DNA of 64,000 bases from Symbiodinium natans. Its lineage: Eukaryota; Sar; Dinophyceae; Suessiales; Symbiodiniaceae. Below are positions 27,126 through 36,830 of the stretch, piece by piece; position 1 is the stretch's first letter; each line of letters starts with the position of its first letter. The position numbers and the translations under genes were made by a program. Under the pieces are notes generated by a model, which did not search any database, was not told where the DNA came from, and saw only the letters and a program-made list of their open reading frames with translations. Location: the NCBI GenBank assembly GCA_905221605.1, contig CAJNDS010002623.1, positions 868,371 to 932,370 on the forward strand, given 5' to 3'.

Positions 27126-28474
27126 AACTCTAAACCCTAAACCCTACACCCTAAAACCTAAAACCCTAAACCCTAAACCCTAAGTCAGGTTTTACGGAGT
27201 CGGGGGTTTAGGGCTTTGGGGGGTTTGTGGCAGCTGTGCATCGGCGTGGCGGTCGTGTGTTGTGGATGCCGTGGACAAGGTCTGCCTCAGCTGAAGCTTT
27301 AGGGTTTTCGGGCTTTAGGGCTTAGGGCATTAGAGGTTTTCGGGCTGAGGGTTTTAGGGTTTTTGGGTTTGGGGGTTTCGGGTTTAGGGTTTCGGGTTTA
27401 GGGTTTAGGGTTTCGGGTTTTAGGGTTAGGGTTTTCGGGTTTTTGGGTTTTTTGGGTTTCGGGCTCAGGGTCCGACCCTAAACCCTAAACCCTAGACCCG
27501 AAACCCTAAACCCTACACGTGAAGGGCTATGAAACAGCCTGAACCCTCAGCCCTTTCGCCCTAAGGGCCTGCCATGTCCAGAAGCTTAAACCCTATATGG
27601 GGGTCAAGGGTTTGGGGTTTAGGGTTTAGGGCTTTGGGTTTTGGGTTTTGGGGGTTTGCCGAAAATAAGGGACCCGTAATATCGACCCCAAATAATCGGA
27701 TTCCCTTATAATAAGGACCCCAAAATGGTACCCCCTGATGTCGGAAACCCCCTAATGGCTACGTTTTAGGGCTTTGAGTCTAGCTCTAAGGGCAGAAGCG
27801 TCAAGACACCCTCTCGACGGGTGCTTTACTTCCCCTAAGTCCTGAACCCTAAATCCTCAACCTGCGCATCCAAAACCCTGGATCATGAACCCTCAAAACC
27901 TGGTTTAGGGTTTAGGGTTTAGGGTTTAGGGTTTTGGGTTTTGGGTTTTGGGTTTTGGGTTTTGGGTTTTGGGTTTTGGGTTTTGGGTTTAGGGATCCCC
28001 TAAGCCCTAACTCCTAAACCCGGAACCCGTACCCTGCAGAAACCGAAGCAGCCCAGGGGCGACAAGCAAAGCGGGATGCGACTCTGCCTTTCCTTGGGGG
28101 CACTGGGGAGAGGGGGGTTCGGGTTTGGGGTTTGGGGTTTGGGGTTTAGGGTTTAGGGTTTAGGGTTTAGGGTTTAGGGTTTAGGGTTTAGGGTTTAGGG
28201 TTTAGGGTTAGGTAGAGGGCTGTTTAGACTGTAAGGTTTAGGGCTTTCAGTTTGGACTTTATGGTTGAGCTAACCCTAAGCTCGGTTCTCTTTTTCTGGT
28301 ACAAGGATTCCTTTTCAAACGGGCTGAGGGCTTAGGGTCCCATCTTGGGTTGGTGGGAAGCCTGAAATCCTGCAACCCTAGGCCCCAAACAGCGTACACC
28401 CCAACTTTAAGTTGTGGATTTGGGGAGGTTAGGATTTCAGGCTTAGGGTTTACGATTTCGGGGTTAGGGTTTAG
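27126..28474. repeat. Mixed telomere-type tracts and islands
   Basis: CCCTAAA 27126-27185 and 27474-27520; TTTAGGG/TTTCGGG 27300-27470 and 27600-27650; TTTAGGG then TTTTGGG 27903-27990; GGGTTTG/TTTAGGG 28110-28212. Island 27655-27760 is a G/C/AT hairpin-like stretch. No secure exon. Confidence 0.75.
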
Positions 28475-28631
28475 GGTTTGGGAGACAAAGGGAGGCACAA
28501 ACCGCCCCGAAAACCAGGCAGGCCGGAAGCTGAGAACCCCAGGCAGGCCGGAAATTGAGAACCCCAACAGTCTACTGCTTGGGGCAAACGCTTATGGAGA
28601 GCACCCCCAAACCCTAAACCCTAAACACTAA
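28475..28631 (+). CDS. Candidate terminal exon
   Basis: After TTTAG^ one frame is open for 51 codons (WETKGGTNRPENQAGRKLRT...LLLGANAYGEHPQ) and stops in the following CCCTAAA tract. A second frame is open for about 18 codons and would join a possible exon ending at 28429 in phase, so the frame is not settled. Contains a 25-bp direct repeat (CCAGGCAGGCCGGAA core). Confidence 0.36.
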
Positions 28632-29456
28632 ACCCTAAACCCTAAACCCTAAACCTTGGACCAAGAGCCCGAAATGCTTGAATCCTGAAGCTCGAAACTC
28701 CCCTAAAGCCCTACTTTCATCAAACGACCTTGGGGGTTAGCTGACTATTTACAACTCCCCTCGCCAACCCTTCCGGAAATAAAAAACAAACCTAAGCCCT
28801 AAACCCTAGACCCGAAACCCTAAGCCCTAAGCCCCGAGCCCTAAACCCTAAACCCTAAACCAACCCAAACCCTAAACCAACCCTAAACCCTAAACCCTGC
28901 CTAACTGCAGCCAACAGCAATCTCCCGCGGGGAGGGACTCTGGCACGTCCGCTTTCGGTCTGCTGGGTGGGGGTGGAAGGTTCTTTCTTACCCTCAACCC
29001 ATGAAGAAGCCTCCCAAAGCCCCCTAAAACCCTAAAGCCTGAACAGGGTTTGGGCTTATCCGAAACCCATGAAAAAGCCCCCCCAAGCCCCCGAAACCCT
29101 GGAAGCCTGAAGCCTGAACAGGGTTTGGGCTTAGGGTAACCCTAAACCCTAAACCCTAAACCCTAAACCCTAAACCCTAAACCCGAAGTTCATACATGAG
29201 CCTCTCAGGGCGCGTAAGAAATCCAAAAAACTGCCAGGGTGCTTGCTGCAAGTAGTATAGAAACCATGACGAGCTCGCAGTGTCCTCAGCTTGCACGCGT
29301 GCACACACGCACACGAAGAACGATGCTCTAGATCCTCAACCCTGAGCCCTACAACGAAAACCTCTGAACCCCAAACCCGAAATCCTACCCACTTACAAGG
29401 GAAGCAGGCATCTGAAAAATGACATCTCTAGGCCAAGTGCAGATGTGGAGGACTCG
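28600..29456 (-). repeat. CCCTAAA tracts and islands
   Basis: CCCTAAA-type tracts at 28605-28660, 28795-28900 and 29140-29186. A 60-bp segment (CCCATGAA.AAGCC.CCC) is repeated at 28998 and 29064. 29187-29385 unique, no gene called. Confidence 0.7.
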
Positions 29457-29577
29457 GTTTAGGGTTTAGGGTTTAGGGTTTAGGGTTTAGGGTTTAGGGT
29501 TTAGGGTGTAGGGTGTAGGGTGTAGGGTGTAGGGTGTAGGGTGTAGGGTGTAGGGTACCCTGCATGTACTTGGCTGA
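29385..29577 (+). CDS. Candidate plus-strand exon pair overlapping the previous model
   Basis: An exon ending at 29456 (YKGSRHLKNDISRPSADVED) stops at TCG^GTTTAGGG; after the GGGTGTA array a TGTAG^ is followed by GTLHVLG and TGA in phase. The second exon overlaps the minus-strand model at 29494-29760, so one of the two is wrong at that end. The first exon looks good on its own. Confidence 0.3.
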
Positions 29578-29940
29578 CTTCTGAGCCCCTCCTAAAAGTT
29601 TAACTTTGAAGCTCCTTATTGTAGTTTCTACCCAAACCTTAAACCCTAAACCCAAAACCCTAAACCCTAAACCCTAAACCCTAAACCTAAACCCTAAACC
29701 CTAAACCCAAAAGGTTAAAGCCCCAAGAGCCAGACAGAAGAAAGCCAAGTGCAACTCACCGCGTTTAAACAGGGGCCCGAGCTCAGGGAAACCCACCCGG
29801 TTTAGAGTTTAGGGTTTAGGGTTTAGGGTTTCGGGTTTAGGGTTTCGGGTTTAGGGTTTAGGGTTTAGGGTTTAGGGGTTTAGGGGTTTAGGGGTTTAGG
29901 GTTTAGGGTCCAGGGTTTAGGGTTTAGGGTTTAGGGTTCA
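29457..29940. repeat. TTTAGGG to GGGTGTA array; CCCTAAA tract; TTTAGGG tract
   Basis: 29457-29505 TTTAGGG, 29506-29556 GGGTGTA x7, 29634-29715 CCCTAAA (part of the 29494-29760 intron), 29805-29940 TTTAGGG with GGGGTTTA units. Confidence 0.85.
29494..29760 (-). CDS. Two-exon gene end across a telomere-type intron
   Basis: The exon ending at 29760 reads VGFPELGPLFKR and stops at the canonical donor GTGAGT. The intron holds about 45 bp of unique sequence and then a TTTAGGG-sense tract. Exon 29627-29494 follows GGGTAG^ and reads TTIRSFKVKLLGGAQKSAKY, then runs through the GGGTGTA-variant tract to a TAA. A split Glu keeps phase. The 5' edge is undefined. Confidence 0.46.
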
Positions 29941-30135
29941 GCATCTCAAGTTCGAGCATTTACTAGGCCAGCAGTGTGTTCAGGCAACGGAAAAAAAAAA
30001 CACCCGCCCAAAGAATCCCATAACATTAAGAAAATAAAAGGTTTTCTTCCTACTCCAAAGAGTTTTACCTACCCAAGTCAGACACGTTTTCAACAACATT
30101 AGGAAAAATATCCAACCTCCTTCTTCTCTAGGCAC

Positions 30136-30450
30136 GTGGTCAACAGAATGGATTAGTTAACCACATGTTTCTGTTTCGAGCGGACAAGAAAACCAAACGT
30201 GGTCAACAGAATGGATTTGTTAACCACACGTTTCTGTGTCGAGCGGACAAGAAAACCAAACGTGGTCAACAGAATGGATTTGTTAACCACACGTTTCTGT
30301 TTCAAGCGGACAAGAAAACCAAACGTGGTCAACAGAATGGATCTGCTTATCACATTTGGAAGCCATCTTGAGATTCTTGAATCGATTGAGGGGCTTCAGG
30401 GGCCTCAAAAACAGGCGAGGTCATTCAGAAACTTATTCTTTTGGAAGCCA
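30136..30450 (+). repeat. 63-bp tandem repeat, four copies
   Basis: Units start GTGGTCAACAGAATGGAT at 30136, 30199, 30262 and 30325, exactly 63 bp apart, and each carries GTGGTCAAC / GTTAACCAC as an inverted pair. Being a multiple of three it is open in several frames, giving ORFs I do not call. A 17-bp TTTGGAAGCCATCTTGA repeat follows twice (about 30354, 30439). Confidence 0.88.
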
Positions 30451-30497
30451 TCTTGACAAGCGGGATTCCCCACCCCACCCTTTGATCCACTTCATTG

Positions 30498-30680
30498 TCG
30501 AGGGGGGTTGAGGGGGGAGGGGGGGCGAGGGGGGGGGGTGGGGGGGTGGTGGGGGGGGGGGGGGGTGGGGGGGGGGGGTGGGGAGGGTGGGGGGGGGGGG
30601 GGTTGGGAGGGGTGGCGGGGGGGGGGGGGGGTTTGGGGGGGGGTTGGGGCGGGTGGGGGCGGGTGGGGGGGGGGGGGTGG
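30498..30680 (+). repeat. G-tract of about 180 bp
   Basis: Nearly uninterrupted G with isolated T, A and C; strong G-quadruplex potential on the plus strand. Source of spurious poly-Gly/poly-Pro ORFs. Confidence 0.9.
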
Positions 30681-31040
30681 CCCACTAAATATAGGACCTT
30701 GCCCGCTAAATATAGGACCTTGCCCGCTAAATATATGACCTTGCCCGCTAAATATATGACCTTGCCCGCTAAATATATGACCTTGCCCGCTAAATATATG
30801 ACCTGGCCCGGGCAATATATTTAGCGGGCAAGGTCATATATTTAGCGGGCAAGGTCATATATATAGTGGGCAAGGTCGCCCTTTAGCGGGCAAGGTCATA
30901 TATTTAGTGGGCAAGGTCATTTTTTGGCCAATGGGCCTTGCCCACTAAATATATGACCTTGCCCGCTAAATATATGACCTTGCCCACTAAATATATGACC
31001 TTGCCCGCTAAATATATGACCTTGCCCGCAAAGTCATTAA
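30681..31040. repeat. 21-bp repeat array with inversions
   Basis: Unit CTTGCCCGCTAAATATATGAC: six direct copies to 30805, then inverted copies 30808-30925, then direct copies 30945-31035. The arms could fold as large hairpins. Confidence 0.88.
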
Positions 31041-31525
31041 CATTTATATTATATATGAAAGAGTGGTTTAGGGTCTTCAACTATGTTCATGGAAAATTGG
31101 GCCATGAGGGAAATAGCATTCAGGGTCCAGGGTTCAGTTTAGGATTTAGGGTCGTTCTCCCCAAGTCTCGCAGGGGAGGCACTATCGGGTCACACAACCA
31201 GGCAAGAACCGGCACCGTTTCTTACTGACGCTTAGTTGGATTTAGAGTTCAGGGATACACAAAACCCTAAACCCTTTACGATCTTTTAAGGGTCACAGTT
31301 GGGGGGATAGGAGGTCCCGAATTCCCGAACTCCCTATTGAGAACGAGCTAGTTGTCGGATGAAGCGCACGGCACTTGGTGAAGGCGTAGCTGAGGTCAGC
31401 GAGGTTGTCCACCTTGGAGAGTTTTTGGGTTAGGGTTCAGGGTTCAGGGTCCAGGGTCCAGGGTTCAGGGTTCAGGGTTCAGGGTTGAGGGTTCAGGCTT
31501 CAGGGTTTAGGGTTTAGGGTTTAGG

Positions 31526-31986
31526 GTGGTCCTGGTCCCGACATCCCGATTGCACAGGGTACTCTTGCAGCAGGGCCAAGATTGTTTTGTGTTTCGGAAG
31601 GGTTCGGGGCTACTTGGAGGATCGGGACACGGAGCAAGTAGGGTTACAAGGACCTTCATTGCCTTAATTACTTATACCCCACTTGACCATATAAGTCCCC
31701 TGATCCTTTCAGTAGTATAGGGGCCTTAACAACTAGAGTAGGGCTTCGCGGGGATAATCTGGTATACACATAAAAAGGGACCAGAAGGCCCAGCTTGGTC
31801 GCCCAAGCGCTCACGGAACTTGTCTACCACCTCACCCAATGCGAGTGGCACGGACCTTCAAGGCGGAGGCCCGCGCGCTGCAGATGAGCACATTGCCCTT
31901 GCGCGCATGCCCTCCTGCAAGTTCCCACGTCGCTGCCGGGTTTGCGCACCAATGGGCTGCAACACTCGGGTCTGTCCGAAGCTATA
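31526..31986 (+). CDS. Candidate exons flanking a family-R element
   Basis: Island 31526-31620 follows TTTAG^ and is open in two plus frames up to GGAG^GATCGG, a family-R GA donor. Island 31782-31986 is open from CCCAG^ through RTFKAEARALQMSTLPLRAC to TATAGG^GTTTAGGG. The antisense strand of the second island is also open over 44 codons with its own splice sites, so strand is uncertain. Confidence 0.3.
31610..31715. mobile_element. Family-R hairpin element
   Basis: TACTTGGAGGATCGGGACAC ... AAGTCCCCTGATCCTTTCAG. Ends match the copy at 8275-8392, including a GA donor context GGAG^GATC. Confidence 0.55.
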
Positions 31987-31997
31987 GGGTTTAGGGT

Positions 31998-32043
<46 letters not shown>

Positions 32044-32167
32044 GGTTTTGGGTTCAGGTTTAGGGTTTAGGGGCTTAGGGTTGGGTGAAGGGCTTAGGGT
32101 TGTGGCTGGTCTGGAGGCTTGCAGCCTTTGGCTTGGGTTTTAGGGAACTGAAGGGTTGAGGGCGCAG

Positions 32168-32531
32168 GCTTCAAGCCTTACAGCTACTAGATTTCGGGTT
32201 TAGGGTTTAGGCTTTAGGGTTTAGGGTTTAGGGTTTAGGGTTTAGGGTTTAGGGTTTAGGGTTTAGGGTTTAGGGTTTAGGGTTTGGGGCTTGGGGCTTG
32301 GGGTTTAGGGTTTAGGGTTTAGGGTTTAGGGTTAGGGTTTAGGGTTTAGGGTTTAGGGTTAGGGTTTAGGGTTTAGGTTTAGGGTTTAGGGTTTAGGGTT
32401 TAGGGTTTAGGGTTTAGGGTTTAGGGTTTAGGGTTTAGGGTTTAGGGTTTAGTAACGAGGCGACCGATGAGGAATCCAGAACGCTCGGGGTTTATGACAT
32501 GGCCCTGAACCTCCTGAACCCCCAACCCTAA
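32168..32531 (+). CDS. Two-exon gene end across a 255-bp telomere-repeat intron
   Basis: Exon 32168-32197 follows CGCAG^ and encodes LQALQLLDF with a split Gly at TTCGG^GTTTAGGG. Exon 32453-32531 follows TTTAG^ and encodes NEATDEESRTLGVYDMALNL with a short tail to TAA. Phase is kept. The intron 32198-32452 is nearly all TTTAGGG with GGGCTTG variants. Acidic C-terminus; no domain recognised. Confidence 0.52.
32198..32452 (+). repeat. Telomere-type intron, 255 bp
   Basis: TTTAGGG with GGGCTTG and shortened units; intron of the 32168-32531 model. Confidence 0.85.
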
Positions 32532-33620
32532 AGCCGAAGCCCTTTAAACCCTAAACCCTAAACCCTCAACCAGACAAAACAACCCCCCCTGAACCACGAG
32601 CAAAACAGAATCACCTCAAGCCCTAAACACTGAAGACTCAAGTTCGTCCGAGCCCGCACTCTGAATCCTTAAACTTAAGCCCCAAAGGTTTCAAGTCCCA
32701 GAAACTCGGCAAACAACCCTAAACCCTCAACCCTGAACCCTAAACCCTAAATCCTGGTTGTGCCTTAAACCCTGAAGACTCTTGTCGGGCAAAACGTTCC
32801 TATCTGCGGCGGTTAGGGTTGGTAGGGGTTGGTCGAGAGAGGGTCAGAGATGAGTTGAGGGGGTGATAGGAGGGGGCAGGGGATATAATAGCGGAATGGG
32901 CACGACGTCCACCTTGTAACTGCCAGGTCCCTGGCTCAAATCCCCCTCGCCTCTCATTCTGCGCATCAACCTTTGCGAAGCCTCCCGGGCTAAAAACCTT
33001 CCTCTCTGCGACGGTTCGGGCCCAAATCCTCCCGAGCCAAACCTTCCTATCTGCCCCTTAGAGTAGGGTCTAGGAATGAGGGCTTTCAGGCTTGGGGATT
33101 GTGCATTTGAGGGTCCAGGCTTTGGGGTGCTCGCCCTAAACCCTACAGGCCCTACACCCTAAATCCTACACCCTACGCCCTACGCCCTACGCCCTACGCC
33201 CTGCACCCTAAACCCTAAACCCTTCCATCGAGGTACAGAGAGCTCGGCGATCTTCGGCACCAAGCTCGACGCGCAAGCCTTGAAGAATCCTGCCCATTGG
33301 GGCGCAGAAGGTTCGGGGTTTAGGGTTAAGGGTTTAGGGTTTAGGGTTTAGGGCTTAGGGTTTAGGGTTCAGGGTTTGGGGTGGCGCACAGTTGTGCAGT
33401 AGCAAAGCAAAATCTTAGAACCACAAGTTTCAAAACCGAAAAGCACTAAAGCCAAACAACAAAAGTCACTCAAACTGAAAACCGAATAAAACCTGCAAAC
33501 ATGACGGTGTTTGGGGTGTCCAGCCTACTGAGTCCCCCATTCCGCTTTTAACGTTTGGGCTTTCGAGTTTAGGGGTCTGGGCCTTAGGGTTTCGCACCTA
33601 TTTCATGAACAACAAGGGTC
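32532..33620. other. Islands with scattered CCCTAAA, CCCTACG and TTTAGGG tracts
   Basis: 33140-33225 contains CCCTACA/CCCTACG units; 33318-33380 TTTAGGG. TTCCTATCTGCGGCGGTT at 32796 recurs in altered form near 33000 and 33045. At 32889-32900 and 32933-32943 are A-box- and B-box-like motifs 44 bp apart, but the arms do not pair as a tRNA. Confidence 0.5.
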
Positions 33621-34055
33621 TCAGAGAGGTTCTAACAAAATGTCTAGAGAGATTTGTTCCCCAAACCCCCACACGCTAACTCCCCAAAACCCCCAAAACT
33701 CTCCGAAGGGACTCTAAACCCCAAACCCTAAACCCCAAAACCTTAAACCCCAAACCCTAAACCCTAAACCCCAAACCCTAAACCCCAAACCCTAAAACTC
33801 CTGGGTGATCCGGGCAGAGCTCCGCGGCCGTGCCAACGGTGGCGACGAGCTCATGGGCCTGCTTGGAGGTTCATGGTACTTAATAACCCAACTTAAGGGT
33901 TTAGGGTTTAGGGTTTCGGGCTTTTTGGGTGGACAACTGTACTTATGACCCAATTATAACCATATTAGGGCACTTAAAGGGCTTTTAGGTGGGTTATAAG
34001 TACAGCTTTAATTGCGTTACAAGTACCATGAACCTCCCCGTGGCCATCTTTGCTT
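33621..34055 (-). CDS. Three-exon gene end using a family-P intron and a telomere-type intron
   Basis: Exon 34055-34034 (SKDGHGE) ends GGGGAG^GTTCATGG. Exon 33861-33799 follows CTCCAAG^ and gives QAHELVATVGTAAELCPDHP plus Gly, ending GGA^GTTTTAGGG. Exon 33713-33621 follows TTTAG^ and gives 30 codons (SPFGEFWGFWGVSV...) to TGA. All phases agree. This single model shows both kinds of proposed intron: the hairpin element 34033-33862, with its own internal telomere-type insertion, and the tract 33798-33714. Function unknown. Confidence 0.55.
33714..33798 (-). repeat. Telomere-type intron, CCCCAAA/CCCTAAA mix
   Basis: Alternating CCCCAAA and CCCTAAA units; intron of the 33621-34055 model, GT at 33798 and TTTAG at 33714-33718. 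Confidence 0.8.
33862..34037. mobile_element. Family-P hairpin element with telomeric insertion
   Basis: Same inverted repeats as 695-885; the left arm is interrupted at 33893-33923 by TTTAGGG-type sequence. Used as an intron of the 33621-34055 model. Confidence 0.65.
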
Positions 34056-34214
34056 CTGCAACGTCTGCTTTAGGGTGTTGGGACCTTCGGGTGTTAGGGG
34101 TGCAGGGTGGTAGGTGGCAGGGTGCTAGGGTGCTAGCGTGTCAGGGTGCTAGGGTTTAGGGCTTCGGGGCTGTAAGTTTTAGTGTTTGACGTTGTCGAAA
34201 CCCAAGCCCAAACC

Positions 34215-34434
34215 CCAAACTTTATCTTCCGGGCTCTTAGTAGGGCATTGCTTGGGGGTTCATAATACTACTAGGCAATCACAAGTGTACTTACAACCCG
34301 GTCACAGCCTGTTCGGGCAGTTAAGGGGCTTACAAGCAGGTTCTAAGTACAGTTATACTTGGGCTATGAGTACCATGAACCTCCAAGTGAAAGGATCTGG
34401 AGATGAAACATCAAAGGGCTAGGGCACAGGGTTC
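34215..34434 (-). CDS. Candidate exon pair split by a family-P element
   Basis: FDVSSPDPFTW reads up to CTTGGAG^GTTCATGG, and after CCCAAG^ the frame continues NALLRARKIKFG through a split Ser codon. The donor lies in the outer repeat of the element at 34246-34386. The plus strand can also be read as an in-phase pair because the element is a palindrome. It probably belongs upstream of the 33621-34055 model but does not join it directly in phase. Confidence 0.36.
34246..34386. mobile_element. Family-P hairpin element
   Basis: Copy with degenerate left end (GGGGGTTCATAATACT) and good right end (TACCATGAACCTCCAAG). 141 bp, no telomeric insertion. Confidence 0.6.
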
Positions 34435-35463
34435 AGGGTTTAGAGTTTAGGGTTTAGGGTTTAGGGTTTAGAGTTTAGGTTTAGGGCTTAAGACCCTAAA
34501 CCCCAAACGCTGCAACGCGAGGGTTTTGTGGCTTTAGAGCCCACGGGCGCCTCGAAGTTGTGGATCTGGTCCTCGCAGCTGGAAGTAGAAAAGGGGTTTT
34601 TGGGTTTTTGGGTTCAGGATGCGGGCTGCTGGCTCACCCAACCCTCAACCCTAGACCTAAACCCCAAACCCAAAGCCCCAAGCACCGTAAGCCCTAAGCC
34701 CTAAGGCCCCTAAGCCCTAAGCCCCCTGAGCCCTAAGCAGCCCTAAGCCCCCTAAGCCCTAAGCCCCCTAAGCCCGAAGCCCCCTAAGCCCTAAGCCCCC
34801 TAAGCCCTAAGCCCCCTAAGCCCTAAGCCCCCTAAGCCCTAAGCCCCCTAAGCCCCCTAAGCCCTAAGCCCCAAGTTCAAGGCCCAAGAATTAACTCTCT
34901 CCATAGGGAAAGCATGTGAATTGCCCCTCTGCGACCTGTTAATGGGAAAACCCCAAACTCCAAACCCCAAACCCCAAACCCCCAAATCCCTAAACCCAAG
35001 GCCCTAAACCCTACTTCCCCACCAAGGTCGAGGTGAGCTAAGCCGGGTTTAGTTTAAGGGCTTAGGGTTTAGGGCTTAGGATTTAGGGTTAGGGTTTGGG
35101 GTTTGGGGTTTAGGGTTTAGGGCTAGGCCCAAAGTTACAGGACGCTGTGTGCTCTGTGCTCAAGGGTGTGGGTGGAGGTTTCTTAAGGTTCTGAAGGTTT
35201 TTTTTTCTTTTTGGGGGGGGGGGGGGGGGCTTTGGGGCTTTAAGGTTATACCCTAAACCCCTACATCCCTAAACCCCTAAACCTCAGAACCCTTACCCTA
35301 AACCCCTACAAACCCCTAAACCCTAGCCCCTAAAACCCCCAAAACCCCTAAACACCCTAAAGCCCTACCACCCTAAACACCTAAGTCCCGAACACCCTAA
35401 ACACCCTACACCCTAAACACCCTAAACCCCTCAACCCCCTAGAACCCCAAACCCCTAAACCCA

Positions 35464-35494
<31 letters not shown>

Positions 35495-35583
35495 AAAAAT
35501 CTTCAAAACCCTCAGAAAACCCTAAACCCTAAACCCCAAACCCCAAACCCCAAACCTAAACCCTAAACCTCTCTTGTCGCCAG
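34435..35583. repeat. TTTAGGG remnants, CCCTAAG/CCCCCTAAG array, homopolymers
   Basis: 34640-34880 is a CCCTAAGCC-type array (15-16-bp higher-order unit). 35213-35229 is G17. 35250-35460 is CCCCTAAA-rich and degenerate. 35464-35499 is C21 followed by A15. No gene supported. Confidence 0.75.
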
Positions 35584-35646
35584 GGCGCCACCGCCGCGTC
35601 CAAAAGGCGCGGGACCAGATCCGGGCATTCCCGACCTTGCTTGGAG
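35584..35646 (+). CDS. Candidate exon ending at a family-P donor
   Basis: Exactly 21 codons after TCGCCAG^ (GATAASKRRGTRSGHSRPCL plus Glu) up to GAG^GTTCAGAG in the terminal repeat of a family-P element. Basic. The following element is expanded by GGGTTTA-type repeats and the next exon was not found. Confidence 0.4.
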
Positions 35647-35880
35647 GTTCAGAGTACTTTATAGGGTTTAGGGTTTAGGGGGTTTAGGGGGTTTAGGGGG
35701 TTTAGGGGGTTTAGGGGGTTTAGGGGGTTTAGGGTTTAGGGTTTAGGGTTCAGGGTTTAGGGTTTAGGGGCTTTAGGGGCTTTAGGGGCTTTCGGGTTTA
35801 GGGGCGTTAGGGGCTTTAGGGACTTTAGGGGCTTGGGGGCTTTAGGGTAACTGTACTCATAACCCATTTATAACCATATC
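35638..35880. mobile_element. Family-P element expanded by GGGTTTA repeats
   Basis: Left end TTGGAGGTTCAGAGTACT is followed by about 190 bp of TTTAGGG, GGGGGTTTA and GGGGCTTTA repeats before the family-P inner sequence AACTGTACTCATAACCC resumes. The right end is missing. Confidence 0.5.
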
Positions 35881-35889
35881 CGCCGAGGC

Positions 35890-36830
35890 CTCAGTGGTGA
35901 GTCTGAGCTTTAACCCCCGCCCCCCTTCCCCCCACTCCCCCTACCCTTGTGAGGGGCCTGCGATCAATCCAAGCCGAACCGTCTTGAACCCTACTCCCAA
36001 AAAAACCCTAAACCCCAAAGCGTGAACCTTGAGCCCTAAGCCCTCAATCCTAAACTAAACCATAAACCATAAACCCGGAACCCTAAACCCTAAACCCTAA
36101 GCCCTAAACCCTAAACCCTAAACCCTAAACCCAACCCTTATTGCTTGGGGTCCAGCACCTTGGGCGCTGCGGAATCACCATGCTCACGCGGATGCGCTGG
36201 GCCGGGCCGAGGCGGGTCGCGTAGCGTTAAAATTAGGACCCGTAAAGGGCTTATAAGTGGGTTTCAGGTAGAGTTATAATTGGGTTATTAAAGTACCATG
36301 AGCATCCAAGTGGTGGGGGCAAATCAAGCCCGGCGCTTGGGCGGGGGGGGGAGGGGTTGAGGGTTTAGGGTTTGGGGGGTTTAGGGTTTGGTTTTAGGGT
36401 TTAGGATTATAGGGTTTTAGGGTTTAGGGTTTGGGGTTTAGGGTTTCGGCCTCTAGGGGGGTTTAGGGGGTTGGGGATTTAGGGTGTGTAGGGATTCAGG
36501 GGTTGAGGGGTTTAGGGGGTAGGGCACCCTACTGAGGGTTTAGGGGTTTAGGGTTCAGGGTTTTAGGGGGGTTGGGTCTACGGGGGTTTAGGGTGTTTGG
36601 GAGCTTAGGGTGAAGGTGTTCAGGGGTTTAGGGTGTTGGGTTTAGGGGTCGAGGCCTTCGGCTTTCCGTGTTTCAGGGCTTGGGCAAGGACAGTGCGGAC
36701 GCAAGCTAAACAAAGCGCTGTACCTTCCGCAGATCTACGAATTTAACTACCTGTAAAATCCCCTTAACATCCTTCACCTAACAGCTACTCTCCCCTTCTT
36801 ATCCTCGCAAAAGTTCTGCTTGTTTATCTA
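35890..36830. repeat. CCCTAAA tract and long degenerate GGGTTTAGGG region
   Basis: 36050-36135 CCCTAAA-type; 36228-36318 half of a family-P element; 36340-36660 G/T-rich degenerate TTTAGGG. No gene beyond the exon at 36128-36218. Confidence 0.65.
36128..36218 (-). CDS. Candidate exon
   Basis: Minus-strand frame RYATRLGPAQRIRVSMVIPQ continuing to WTPSNK and a donor at AAGG^GTTGGGTTTAGGG. A family-P half element lies just upstream. The acceptor was not identified. Confidence 0.36.

Larger units (their letters stand above)
31041..32167 (+). repeat. GGGTTCA and GGGTTGA variant tracts
   Basis: 31425-31525 GGGTTCA/GGGTCCA; 31984-32070 GGGTTGA then degenerate. Islands between hold the candidate exons 31526-31986 and a family-R element; 31041-31424 has none I can support. 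Confidence 0.75.

Noticed and set aside
30425..30824. Poly-Gly / poly-Pro ORFs
   Set aside because: Translation of the 180-bp G-tract and the 21-bp array.
30136..31040. CRISPR-like array
   Set aside because: Repeats are directly adjacent with no unique spacers, and the context is eukaryotic.
32882..32953. tRNA gene
   Set aside because: A-box- and B-box-like motifs have the right spacing, but acceptor, D and anticodon stems do not pair; at most a decayed tRNA-derived repeat.
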